Below, piece after piece: positions 44,374 to 53,068 of a stretch of 64,000 nt of DNA (position 1 is the stretch's first letter; each line of letters begins with the position of its first letter). This DNA is from RPQJ01 sp963707145 (lineage in GTDB: Bacteria > Pseudomonadota > Gammaproteobacteria > Steroidobacterales > Steroidobacteraceae): NCBI GenBank assembly GCA_963707145.1, contig CAVPOQ010000006.1, positions 62,001 to 126,000 of the forward strand, in the 5' to 3' direction. The notes below the pieces were generated by a model. The model was not told the origin of the DNA, did not search any database, and was given only the letters and a program-made list of their open reading frames with translations. The translations under genes were made by a program, and so were the position numbers.

Positions 44374-44801
44374 TCAGCTAGCTCCATGGACATCCGGCGC
44401 CGTGTCAGATTGCGCCGCGGTCTATGCCGGTGAGCGGACCTTGCTGCGTCCGGTCGTCGTGCTGGTACTGCCAATATCGTCCTTGCAATCGTAGCCGATC
44501 GCGCGATCGCCGACCTGGCAATCGAACCTCCAGGGAAGGCCTGAACAACTCGTGTTCAGTCGGCTGGGGGGGGCACGCCTACGAGGGTCTCGGCGGAGCG
44601 CTCAAGCCACTGCCCGCGGATGAGCGGCGTTGGACACCCTTGACGCCGAGGAGGTGACGCCGAGGAGGGCCTGCGTGCCTGTGATTTCGCCTGCCACCAC
44701 TGCGTTGAAGCAGTGGACTTCACCGTGCTAGCCTCAGCCGCGCGCCACAAGAACGTGACCTGGCTGCGCGCGAGTCACCACCACCGCCCGGGAGCCCCAA
44801 C
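44374..44801. other. 428-base divergent intergenic region
   Basis: It lies between the DUF2860 and DUF3313 genes. Contents include an 8-base G run near 44566, a perfect tandem 14-base repeat at 44641-44668, and a 7-bp stem-loop (CCACTGC / GCAGTGG, at 44697-44716) close to a possible extended -10 TG-C-TAGCCT for the lipoprotein gene. No protein was recognised on either strand. Confidence 0.4.
44641..44668. repeat. Two perfect tandem copies of a 14-base unit
   Basis: TGACGCCGAGGAGG occurs twice in a row (44641-44654 and 44655-44668) in non-coding sequence upstream of the DUF3313 lipoprotein gene. Confidence 0.85.
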
Positions 44802-45479
44802 ATGATCCGCTTTCGCACTCTGCTGCCATTGTTGTTCGTGCTGTGTGCCGCGACCCTCGCGGGATGCGCCAGTTCCTCCCGCACGACTCCCGCCGACGAA
44901 TGGGACGGCCTCGTCCGCCAGCCCGGAACGCGGCTCGGCGCCGTGTTCGTCAAGCCCGATGCCGAGATCGTCGCCTACAGAAATGTCCTGCTCGACCCGG
45001 TGCAGATCAGTTTCGCCAGGAACTGGGATCCGAACCGGGGCGGCCGCAGCCAGGTCGGCCGACTCAATGCCGCCGACGTGGCGGCGATGAAGGACGGGCT
45101 GGCGGAGTTGTTCCGCGAGACCTTCCGCGCGGAACTCGCCAGGGGCGGCTATCAGCTCGTCGACGAGGTTGGCCCGGACACCCTGCGGGTCAGTGCAGCC
45201 ATCATCGACCTGTTCGTGACTGCGCCGGACGCGACGACGGCCGGTCGCGCCAGGACCTATACGGCCAACGCCGGACGCATGACCCTGGTCGCCGAATTGC
45301 GCGACTCCGTGACCGGTGAACTCCTGGCCCGGGTGGTCGACGCGCAGAGCGGCCGGTCCACCGGAACGTGGAACATCACCAACAGTGCGACGAACACGGC
45401 GGAAGCGCGCCGGGCCATCGCAGTGTGGGCGTCGGCGTTGCGCCGGGGCCTCGACGAGTTGTACGGGCGGGCCAACTAG
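44802..45479 (+). CDS. DUF3313-family lipoprotein
   Basis: 225 residues. A lipoprotein signal ends in LAGC (Cys 22). The mature part resembles DUF3313 proteins: it contains LFRETFRAELARGGYQLVDE, GPDTLRVSAAIIDLFV and RMTLVAELRDSVTGELLARV, which suggest a periplasmic, outer-membrane-anchored domain. The function of the family is unknown. A strong stem-loop follows the stop. Confidence 0.78.
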   Translation: MIRFRTLLPLLFVLCAATLAGCASSSRTTPADEWDGLVRQPGTRLGAVFVKPDAEIVAYRNVLLDPVQISFARNWDPNRGGRSQVGRLNAADVAAMKDGLAELFRETFRAELARGGYQLVDEVGPDTLRVSAAIIDLFVTAPDATTAGRARTYTANAGRMTLVAELRDSVTGELLARVVDAQSGRSTGTWNITNSATNTAEARRAIAVWASALRRGLDELYGRAN

Positions 45480-45495
45480 ACGCCGCGAAGCGGGG

Positions 45496-45528
45496 GCCCG
45501 GCCCGCCCGAGTGGGGCGCGGGCCGGGC
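45496..45528. terminator. Convergent stem-loop between DUF3313 and pldA genes
   Basis: A perfect 11-bp stem GCCCGGCCCGC / GCGGGCCGGGC (45496-45506 and 45518-45528) lies in the 50-base gap between two convergent genes. There is no T tract on either strand, so it may work with Rho or simply protect 3' ends. Confidence 0.5.
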
Positions 45529-45529
45529 A

Positions 45530-46640
45530 TCAGAACCGGTCGTTGACGGTCACTCCGAGGCCGATCGTCGTCTGGTTCCAGTCATAGTCGATCAAGCTTT
45601 CGCCGTAGCCGGTGAACACCTGGAGGTAGCCGCGCAGCGGTCCGAGCAGAGGACGCGTGGCCCACGTGAACTGCGCCGCGCCCTTGCCGGTGGCGAGGTT
45701 GCCGCGAGCCATCAGCGTAAAGCTGTTCTGGCGCCACTTGTAGAAGCCCGTGACCTCACCGTAGCCGTAGTAGTCCAGGATGTCGGGATTGTCGTCTTCG
45801 TCGTCAGAAGGCTCGATGCGGGTCCACGCCCGGGCGAGCAGCACGAAGTTGTCGCGTTCGAATCCCGCCTCGACGAACAGCCGGTCCCAGCTGCGGGAGA
45901 TCGGGTCGGACCGCCCGTTCGACTCGTGGTTGTACCCGAAATTGAGCAGGTTCCACTTCATGCCGCCGACGATCGATGCCGGGGCGGAAGCTGCCGAAGA
46001 TTTCCGGTTCGTAGTTGGTTTCCCGGAACGGATGCGAGATGTCGGAGCTGTAGAGCTGCCACAAGCTGAGCTGCGTGTAGGCGAACCACAACCCCCAGCG
46101 GTGGTCATCCGTGGTGGCCAGCCGCCCCTTGATGCTCAGCTGGAACTTGGCCTCGACGTTCTGGAAATCGGCGTCCTCCTCGAATGCATCGAACAGCGGC
46201 TGGTAGGGCTCCGTATTGACGTCGTTCGTGTAGCGGCCAAACAGAATGTAGTTCGGCTGGTGCAGGCGGACGTAGGCCTTGCGCGAGTCGGGCAGGAATC
46301 CCCAGGCCCTGTCGATCAGCTCGTCCGCGGGCGGAGGCGTCTCATGGGCGTAGGTGATACCCGTCTCGCTGTCCGACACCGTCGGTGCCCCGGCACCGGC
46401 CGTGGCTGCGCTCGCGGCGCCGGCCGGTGCGTGGCTGGTCGCCACCGCGGCAGCATCGCCCGCTTCCCGGACGGCCGCTCCGATCGCCTCATCGAAGCAG
46501 GCCAGCCGTCGCGTCTCCTCCGGAATCGAAAGGCACGCGGCGCCGGGCGTGTCCGCCTGCACCGCGGACACTCCGGCAATCGTGCAGAAGAAGACGCCCG
46601 CGGCAACGGTGCCCGCGGGCGTCGGCCTGCGACTGCTCAT
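45530..46640 (-). CDS. pldA: Outer membrane phospholipase A, interrupted by a one-base frameshift
   Basis: Outer-membrane barrel phospholipase (OMPLA). The first frame, from ATG 46640, gives a signal peptide (about 1-29), a linker, and the barrel through TNYEPEIFGSFRP. The barrel resumes in another frame with A-S-I-V-G-G-M-K-W and runs to the stop at 45530. The break falls in a CCCC run on the coding strand (GGGG at 45981-45984). Three C would give FRPASIVGGMKW and a 369-residue protein. The catalytic segment GYNHESNGRSDP contains His and Ser. The position equivalent to the E. coli catalytic Asn156 is Asp (SRSWDR, codon 45884-45886). A homopolymer indel of technical origin or recent mutation are both possible. 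Confidence 0.88.
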
Positions 46641-46662
46641 CGGCAGGTCGCCCGGGCAGTCG

Positions 46663-47229
46663 TCAGAGACTCAAGGTGGTGACGCGCGCACCATCAATCG
46701 ACACGCCGGCCATCAAGCCGCTGTTCGACAGCACATAGCCGATGACCGGCTGCTGCGCGGTGGCTGTGGTCATCTGGGCACTCGCCCCGACCGAGATCAA
46801 CGTCACCGACGCATCTACGCCGGCCGTCCAGCCGCGGCTGTTCTGAAAGGTGCGCAGCGCGTCTTCGGTCATGAACAGGACGAACATGGCCGTGGACCGG
46901 GCGCCGGCCTGCAGGCCGAGCGAGCCCGAGGTCGTGCGGTGGAAGCTGACGGTCTTGCCACCGACTCGCAGCGCGCCCTCGCCGCGCGAGGCGCCGACGA
47001 TGAAGCCGGCCTCGAGCACGGCCGGGAAGACCAGTACGCCCCTGGCGCGGCTCACCAGCTCGCGGGAGCCCTGCTCCTGCTGATAAAGAGCGGCGAGCGC
47101 ATTGTCGACGGATGAGTCGATGGCCTGCCGACGCGTGGCCGGGTCGCCAGAACCCGAACCGGTGGTGGTGCAGCCAGCCGCAAACACCATCAGGGCGGCC
47201 AGCGAAGCGACGAAAATTCTCTTGTTCAT
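46663..47229 (-). CDS. SYLF/YSC84-domain lipoprotein
   Basis: 188 residues. A lipoprotein signal ends in FAAGC (Cys 20). The body matches the SYLF (Ysc84/BPSL1445-type) domain: a helix RELVSRARGVLVFPAVLEAGF, then GASRGEGAL, SLGLQAGARSTAMFVLFMTE and a closing V-G-x-S-I-D-G. SYLF domains bind lipids in eukaryotes; in bacteria they are periplasmic lipoproteins of unknown role. It lies between pldA and the nhaC remnant on the same strand. Confidence 0.88.
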   Translation of the reverse strand: MNKRIFVASLAALMVFAAGCTTTGSGSGDPATRRQAIDSSVDNALAALYQQEQGSRELVSRARGVLVFPAVLEAGFIVGASRGEGALRVGGKTVSFHRTTSGSLGLQAGARSTAMFVLFMTEDALRTFQNSRGWTAGVDASVTLISVGASAQMTTATAQQPVIGYVLSNSGLMAGVSIDGARVTTLSL

Positions 47230-47257
47230 ACAGCGATCCTCGATTGAAATTGGAACG

Positions 47258-47656
47258 TCAGGACTTGGGACTCGACTCGGGCGACGGAGCCTTCAGCATG
47301 CGCATGCCGAGGAACGCCATCGCGACCGAAATCAACGGGCTCAGGATATTGAAGAACGTGAAGGGTGCGTACGCCACCGTCGCCACGCCGAGCGTCGCGG
47401 CCATGAACGCCCAGCAGCTGTTCCATGGAATCAGCGCCGAGGTGACCGTCGCCGAAGGCGAGCGCCACGATGATCAGCCAGTGGTGTCAAGCATGCGCCC
47501 CATGCCGCCGCGCGAGGCCAGCATGTCGATCGCCTCGTAGCCCGTGGTGGACGTGTACCCGCTCGCCAGCGCCGCCAGCACGATCAGCGCGACGATCGGG
47601 ATCGCCGCCTCGACCATCGACAGCGGCCGGAGACCGGCAGGTGGGGTGGCTGTCAT
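47258..47656 (-). pseudogene. Remnant of an NhaC-type Na+/H+ antiporter gene
   Basis: About 400 bases hold three scrambled pieces of what should be a gene of about 1.4 kb. The start (ATG 47656) reads MTATPPAGLRPLSMVEAAIP, followed by a hydrophobic helix, as in NhaC. It joins directly to a piece resembling the middle of NhaC (M-L-A-S-R-G-G-M-G-R-M-L) that stops at TGA 47474. In a shifted frame WLIIVALAFGDG follows. In a third frame S-A-L-I-P-W-N-S-C-W-A-F-M-A-A-T-L-G leads to a normal C-terminus ending at 47258. Large internal deletions plus frame changes make this a decayed copy, not a sequencing slip. Confidence 0.72.
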
Positions 47657-47751
47657 GGTTGTTGTTTCCTCGTCATGGTGAGGCGACCGGGCGGACGGCC
47701 CGCGAGCGCAACGGTTTCAGCCACCGCTGCGTCGCGGCCTCCGCTCAGAGA

Positions 47752-48318
47752 TCAGTCACCGCAAAGCAGCCGCATCCGGCGCTCGGCGAGAGCAAAGTCC
47801 GCGTCCGTCGTCGCAGCCAGCAGCTGGTCCTTGGCGGCAACGCAGGCGTCCGCTTCCGCCATGGCGTTCGCCGGTACCGGCGCGTTCGCAGCGGCGTTGC
47901 AACGTGCGTCATCGACGAGGCGGATGTTATTCCACTGTCCACGCTCGACCGACACGCAATCGCCGACGCGCAGGCCGGCCTGCTCGGTCGTGATCCGGAT
48001 CGTGTTGGTCCCGCCGACCAGCACCGTGTACTCGAACCCGGTCGATGATCCCGCCGCGCCCGCCAGGCGGCTGCCCACCGCCGCGCCGCCGACGCCCCGC
48101 AGCGCGCGATTGCTGCGCGACTGCCCCGAGCCCGACGCGACGCCGAGGGCGCCACCGACGAGCGTCCCAGTGGCCTGCGCGCCCTGGTTCTGAATATTGA
48201 CCTGGCGCACCGCTGTGATACGACCATAGGTCACCGTCGTCGTTGCATTGGCTTCACCCGCCACCAGGACCGTACCCAGCAGCGCGATCGACCCGACCAG
48301 ACTCCAGCGCATGTTCAT
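47752..48318 (-). CDS. Glycine-zipper (SlyB/2TM-like) surface protein
   Basis: 188 residues. A signal peptide (about 1-25, ending ANA) is followed by VTYGRITAVRQVNIQNQG. Next comes a Gly-rich zipper, GTLVGGALGVASGSGQ, then GVGGAAVGSRLAG, the pattern of SlyB/glycine-zipper-2TM envelope proteins, and then E-Y-T-V-L-V and GLRVGDCVSVERGQW. No lipobox Cys is seen, so it is not an obvious lipoprotein, unlike SlyB itself. The C-terminal 55 residues are a separate Cys-containing helical extension. A GATAAT-like -10 lies about 110 bases upstream (minus strand, 48431-48426). Confidence 0.78.
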   Translation of the reverse strand: MNMRWSLVGSIALLGTVLVAGEANATTTVTYGRITAVRQVNIQNQGAQATGTLVGGALGVASGSGQSRSNRALRGVGGAAVGSRLAGAAGSSTGFEYTVLVGGTNTIRITTEQAGLRVGDCVSVERGQWNNIRLVDDARCNAAANAPVPANAMAEADACVAAKDQLLAATTDADFALAERRMRLLCGD

Positions 48319-48875
48319 TGCATTACTCCTGAATGGTTCGAATGTGAGGCGGCTGGCAAGGTGTCCTTGCCTCCGGGGCGTCAGCGTCGGCAGGCACCGC
48401 TACCCGTCCGATACATCGCACGGGCATTATCCGCGCAACAAGTGACTTCCAGACCGCGCAACCCCTGCCGCGACGCAAAAGATAGCAGCTATCCGTCATC
48501 GAGTGGAGAAGTATCCATGCCCCGCCGGGTGCGACACCGCCCGAATCCAGGACCCCAACCGTCGGCGGGCGGCGTGTACGTGGCGGGGGGGGCATGGCTG
48601 GATAGAAGATGTCGCGAACGCAACTGACCGCGGTGGTGGTCGGTGAAATAATCGGGGCAGCGTATCTCCTCCCTGCCACGAACCTTCGCCTATGCCACGG
48701 GAATGTGCGATCTTCAGTGACGCCAGTCCGCTGCTGACGGTGACCCTCGCGTATGCTGGATTCCGAATGCTGCGCCTGCCACCGGCTGACAGCGCGTCCG
48801 ACTCGCCCGCGCAGTCCCGCATGAGTTAATTTCGGCCGCATCCAAGCAAGCGCCGTACTGAAAGGGAGCCGCCCA
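48319..48875. other. 557-base divergent intergenic region
   Basis: It lies between the glycine-zipper gene and the efflux adaptor gene. It contains a possible GATAAT -10 for the former (48426-48431), a 13-base inverted repeat GATAGC-A-GCTATC (48481-48493) that could be an operator, and an 8-base G run near 48585. I recognise no gene on either strand; the longer open frames lack homology and normal codon use. Confidence 0.4.
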
Positions 48876-49991
48876 GTGTCATTGAAGTCTGCTGCCAAGC
48901 GAACGGCCAGTCCGCCGGGAACGACCACCCTCCTCGCGATCGCCATGCTGGCACTTCTCTCTGCCTGCCGAGGCGGCGATGAAGCCCCGGCGGCCGAGGT
49001 GCGGCCGGTCCGCGTGGTGACCATCGAGACACGAGCCGTCGGCGACACCGTCGCGCTGACCGGCACGGTGCAGGCGCAAACGGAAATCAACCAGTCGTTC
49101 CGGATCGACGGGCGCCTGATGGAGCGCGCAGTCGACATCGGCGACACGGTCCGCGCCGGCCAGCTCCTGGCACGACTGGATCCGCAGAACGAGGAAAGCG
49201 GCGTGCTGGCGGCACGGGCGCAACTGGTCGCGGCACGGGCGCAACTGGTGGAGGCGCGCAACAATCATGTGCGCATGCGCGACCTGGTCGCGGAAAACGC
49301 GGTATCGAGGGCGTCTTTCGACCAGGCCGTGGCGCTGCTGCAGACCGCCGAGTCTCAGGTCGAGGCGGTGCAGGCGAACCTCAACCTGGCGCAGAACCGA
49401 CTCAGTTACACGCGCCTCTTTGCCGACGTGGCCGGTGTGGTGACCGGCCGCGGGCCGGAGCCCGGCGAAGTCGTGTCGGCCGGGCGCATGGTCGTTCAGG
49501 TCGCACGCGAAGGGTCCCGCGACGCCGTGTTCGACGTGCCGGCGCAGATCAAGGACAGCGCACCGCGCAACGCCGACATCACGGTCGCACTGACCAGCGA
49601 CCCGAACGTCACTGCCGCGGGCAAGGTGCGCGAGGTTTCGCCCCGAGCTGACCCCGTAACCGGCACCTTCGCGGTGCGCGTGCGGCTGATCGACCCGCCG
49701 CCGGCAATGCGGCTGGGCAGCACGGTGACGGGGCGAGTCAAGCTCGACTCCGCACCGGGCATCGAAATCCCGGCCGCAGCCCTGGTGCGAGCCGACGGCA
49801 GCACGGCCGTGTGGGTCTTTGATCCCGCCGCCGGCACGGTCTCCCTGCGCAATATCGCCATACTCAGTTCCAATGCGACGTCGGTGCAGGTCGCATCCGG
49901 CCTGGAACCCGGTGACGTAGTCGTCACCGCGGGCGTGCAGGCGCTGCGTCCGGGACAGAAAGTCCGCCCGCTGGAGACCACGCAGTCGTGA
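48876..49991 (+). CDS. RND efflux periplasmic adaptor (membrane fusion protein)
   Basis: 371 residues. A lipoprotein-type signal ends in LLSAC (Cys about 31). The barrel-sandwich, alpha-hairpin and beta-barrel domains follow in order: VALTGTVQAQTEINQSFRID, the hairpin about 100-170, then TRLFADVAGVVTGRGPEPGEVV and RLGSTVTGRVKL. The GTG start is preceded by AAGGGAG. It links the inner-membrane pump (next gene, GTGA overlap) to an outer-membrane channel that is not encoded here. The hairpin contains a 21-base in-frame tandem duplication. Confidence 0.93.
   Translation: MSLKSAAKRTASPPGTTTLLAIAMLALLSACRGGDEAPAAEVRPVRVVTIETRAVGDTVALTGTVQAQTEINQSFRIDGRLMERAVDIGDTVRAGQLLARLDPQNEESGVLAARAQLVAARAQLVEARNNHVRMRDLVAENAVSRASFDQAVALLQTAESQVEAVQANLNLAQNRLSYTRLFADVAGVVTGRGPEPGEVVSAGRMVVQVAREGSRDAVFDVPAQIKDSAPRNADITVALTSDPNVTAAGKVREVSPRADPVTGTFAVRVRLIDPPPAMRLGSTVTGRVKLDSAPGIEIPAAALVRADGSTAVWVFDPAAGTVSLRNIAILSSNATSVQVASGLEPGDVVVTAGVQALRPGQKVRPLETTQS
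49210..49251 (+). repeat. 21-base in-frame tandem duplication in the adaptor hairpin
   Basis: Two adjacent 21-base copies (49210-49230 and 49231-49251) differ at one base and encode A-A-R-A-Q-L-V twice. The 7-residue unit equals one coiled-coil heptad, so the duplication would lengthen the hairpin without breaking its register. Confidence 0.8.
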
Positions 49992-52900
49992 TCGGTCCGA
50001 ACCTGTCGGAATGGGCGCTGAAGAAGCGCTCGCTGGTCATCTTCCTGATGATCATCAGCGTGGTGGCCGGCGTCATGTCGTTCATGAAGCTGGGCCGCGG
50101 CGAGGACCCGGCGACCACCACACGTACGATGGTCGTCGCGGCCGGCTGGCCCGGTGCGACGGTGGACGAGACGACCAAGCAGGTGACCGAGCGGCTCGAG
50201 CGTACCCTGCAAGAGACCGACTACCTCGATCGCCTGCGCAGCTACACCATCGCCGGGCAGACGACGATCTTCGTCGACCTGAAGCAATCGACGCCGCCGG
50301 AGAGTATTCCCGACATCTGGTACCAGGTACGCAAGAACATCGGCGACATGCGCCACACGCTGCCACAGGGCGTGCTCGGGCCGTTCCTGAACGACGACTT
50401 CGGCGACACCTTCGGCATCATCTACGCGTTCACCGCCGACGGCTTCAACTTCCGCGAACTGCGCGACTACGTGGAGGCCGCGCGCTCGCGCCTGCTGCAG
50501 GTGCCGGATGTCTCGAAGATCGAGGTGCTGGGCGCGCAGGACGAGCAGATCTTCATCGAGTTCTCTCTGGAGCGCCTGGCGGGCCTGCGGCTGAACCTGA
50601 ACCAGATCGTGGCGACGTTGCAGGCGCAGAACCTGGTGCGCCCGGCCGGCACGATGCAAGGCGAGCAGGAGCGCGTGTTCCTGCGCGTGACCGGCGCCTT
50701 CGACTCCGAGGCCGACATCGAGGCGGTCAACTTCGTCTCCGGCGACCGCATCTTCCGGCTCGGCGACATCGCCACCGTGCGCCGCGGCTTCACCGACCCG
50801 CCGCAGCCGATGTTCCGCGTCAACGGCAAGCAGGCCATCGGCCTGGCGATCGCGATGCGCGATTCCGGCGACATCCTGGCGCTGGGCGACAACGTGCGCA
50901 AAGAAATGGCCGATGTCGTCAGCAACCTGCCGGTCGGCATCGAGCCGGTGCTGGTGGCCGACCAGGCGGTGTCGGTCGATCTGGCGATCAACGACTTCAT
51001 GACCAACTTGTGGCAGGCCATCGTCATCATCCTGGTGTGCAGCTTCGTCAGCCTGGGCGTACGGCCCGGGGCGGTGGTGGCCTTGGCCATTCCGCTGACG
51101 ATGGCGATCGTGTTCGCGGTCATGGACGTCGCCAACATCGACCTGCACCGCATCTCGCTGGGCGCGCTGATCATCGCGCTGGGGATGCTGGTCGACGACG
51201 CGATGACCACGGTCGATGCCATGCTGCGCCGGCTCGGCGCCGGCGACAGCGCGGACCAGGCCGCGACCTTTGCCTACCGCACGCTGGCCGCGCCGATGCT
51301 GATCGGCACGCTGGTGACGATCGCCGCCTTCGTGCCGATCGGCTTCGCCGAGAGTTCGGCCGGCGAGTACACCTTCTCGATCTTCTCGGTGGTCGCTATC
51401 TCGCTGATCATCAGCTGGCTGGTCGCGGTGGTCTTCGGACCGCTGCTCGGCAAGGCGCTGCTCAAGCCGCCGAAGAAGCAGGAGACCGAACCCAAGCCAA
51501 GCAAGCTGGTGCTGCTGTACAGCAGCTTCCTGCAGGCCGCGATCCGCATGAAATGGGTGACCATCGGCGTCACGATCGCTGCGTTCATCGCCGCGCTGAT
51601 TCTGCTGGGCAGCGTGTCGCGGCAGTTCTTCCCGTCCAGCGACCGCCCCGAGCTGACGGTGGACCTGACGCTGCGCCAGAACGCGTCGATCTTCGCCACC
51701 GAGGCGGAGGTCAAGCGACTGGAGACGATTCTCAAGGCCGACCCCGACGTGGATCACTTCAGCAGTTATGTCGGCCGTGGAGCGATCCGCTTCATCCTGA
51801 CGCTGAACGTGCAACTGGCGAACCCCTTCTTCGGTCAGTTCGTCGTCGTGGCCAAGGACCTTGAGGCGCGCGAGCGCCTGCACGACAAGCTGGAAAAGGT
51901 GCTGGCCGAAGAGTTCCCAGGCGTCGTCTCGCGCGTCTCGCCGCTCGAACTGGGCCCGCCGGTGGGCTGGCCGCTGCAGTACCGCATCTCCGGCCCGGAC
52001 AAGGACGAGGTGCGGCGCCTGGCGCTCGAGTTCGCGAACGTGGTCGGCACCGACCCGCGCGCGCGGCACGTGCACTTCGACTGGATGGAGCCGGCGCGCC
52101 AGTTGCGCATCAAGATCAACCAGGACCAGGCACGCCAGCTCGGCGTCAGCTCGACCAGCATTGCCTCTGTGCTGAACGCCGCCATCTCGGGCACCGTGGT
52201 GACGCAGGTCCGCGACGACATCTACCTGGTCAACGCCGTGGTGCGCGCCACCGATGGCGAGCGGGCGTCGTTCGAGTCGCTGGCGTCGCTGCAGGTGCCC
52301 ACGCCGAGCGGCCGCATGGTGCCGCTCAAGCAGTTCGCCACCATCGCCGAGGAGCAGGAGTTCCCGCTGGTCTGGCGCCGCGACCGGGTGCCGACGCTGA
52401 CGGTGCGCGGCGACGTCAACCGCGGCGTGCTGCCCGACATCGTGGTGCAGGCGCTGGCGCCGAAGGTCGCCGAGTTCAGCGCCAAGCTGCCCAGCCCCTA
52501 CAAGCTCGAGACGGGCGGCCTGTTCGAGGAGAGCCAGATCTCGCAGGGGTCGGTGTTCGCGGTGATTCCGCTGATGATCGTGCTGATGCTGCTGGCGACG
52601 ATGGTCATGCTGGTCAGCTTCCGCCGCATGCTGATGGTGGTGGCGATCCTGCCGCTGGGGCTGATCGGCGTGGTGCTGTCGCTGCTGGTGTTCAACCGTC
52701 CGCTGGGCTTCGTGGCGATCCTCGGCATCCTGGCGCTCATCGGCATGATCGCCAAGAACGCGTTGATCCTGATCGTCTCGATCGAAGAGGAGCGCGCCAG
52801 CGGCCTCGCGGTGCGCGATGCCGTGGTGACCTGCGCCACCAACCGGTTCCGGCCGATGATGCTGGCCGCAATGTCCACCGTGCTCGGCCTGCTCCCGATC

Positions 52901-53062
52901 GCGCCCACCGTGTTCTGGGGGCCGATGGCCTTTGCCATCATGGGCGGTCTGTTGGTGGCCACGCTGCTGACGCTGATCTTCCTGCCCACGGTGTACATGG
53001 CGGTGTTCGGGAAAGAAGAGCCGGCGCAACCGGTCCCTGAGACCGCAGCCGCGACAGGTTGA
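49988..53062 (+). CDS. RND family efflux transporter permease
   Basis: 1024 residues, inner-membrane proton-driven pump of the AcrB/HAE-1 superfamily. Twelve membrane helices and two large periplasmic loops are visible. The proton-relay pair Asp 403-Asp 404 is in TM4 (GMLVDDAMTTVDAML), and the partner Lys about 923 is in TM10 (IGMIAKNALIL). The GTG start overlaps the adaptor stop (GTGA). The N-terminus (MIGPNLSEWALKKRSLVIFLM) and the G-R-G-E-D-P motif are typical of the TriC/MexK-like branch. Substrate unknown; no TolC-like partner is nearby. Confidence 0.95.
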   Translation: MIGPNLSEWALKKRSLVIFLMIISVVAGVMSFMKLGRGEDPATTTRTMVVAAGWPGATVDETTKQVTERLERTLQETDYLDRLRSYTIAGQTTIFVDLKQSTPPESIPDIWYQVRKNIGDMRHTLPQGVLGPFLNDDFGDTFGIIYAFTADGFNFRELRDYVEAARSRLLQVPDVSKIEVLGAQDEQIFIEFSLERLAGLRLNLNQIVATLQAQNLVRPAGTMQGEQERVFLRVTGAFDSEADIEAVNFVSGDRIFRLGDIATVRRGFTDPPQPMFRVNGKQAIGLAIAMRDSGDILALGDNVRKEMADVVSNLPVGIEPVLVADQAVSVDLAINDFMTNLWQAIVIILVCSFVSLGVRPGAVVALAIPLTMAIVFAVMDVANIDLHRISLGALIIALGMLVDDAMTTVDAMLRRLGAGDSADQAATFAYRTLAAPMLIGTLVTIAAFVPIGFAESSAGEYTFSIFSVVAISLIISWLVAVVFGPLLGKALLKPPKKQETEPKPSKLVLLYSSFLQAAIRMKWVTIGVTIAAFIAALILLGSVSRQFFPSSDRPELTVDLTLRQNASIFATEAEVKRLETILKADPDVDHFSSYVGRGAIRFILTLNVQLANPFFGQFVVVAKDLEARERLHDKLEKVLAEEFPGVVSRVSPLELGPPVGWPLQYRISGPDKDEVRRLALEFANVVGTDPRARHVHFDWMEPARQLRIKINQDQARQLGVSSTSIASVLNAAISGTVVTQVRDDIYLVNAVVRATDGERASFESLASLQVPTPSGRMVPLKQFATIAEEQEFPLVWRRDRVPTLTVRGDVNRGVLPDIVVQALAPKVAEFSAKLPSPYKLETGGLFEESQISQGSVFAVIPLMIVLMLLATMVMLVSFRRMLMVVAILPLGLIGVVLSLLVFNRPLGFVAILGILALIGMIAKNALILIVSIEEERASGLAVRDAVVTCATNRFRPMMLAAMSTVLGLLPIAPTVFWGPMAFAIMGGLLVATLLTLIFLPTVYMAVFGKEEPAQPVPETAAATG

Positions 53063-53068
53063 GCTGAC

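Noticed and set aside
48323..49264. Minus-strand frame of 313 codons across the efflux promoter region
   Set aside because: It overlaps the adaptor gene antisense and shows no domain, signal peptide or normal composition.
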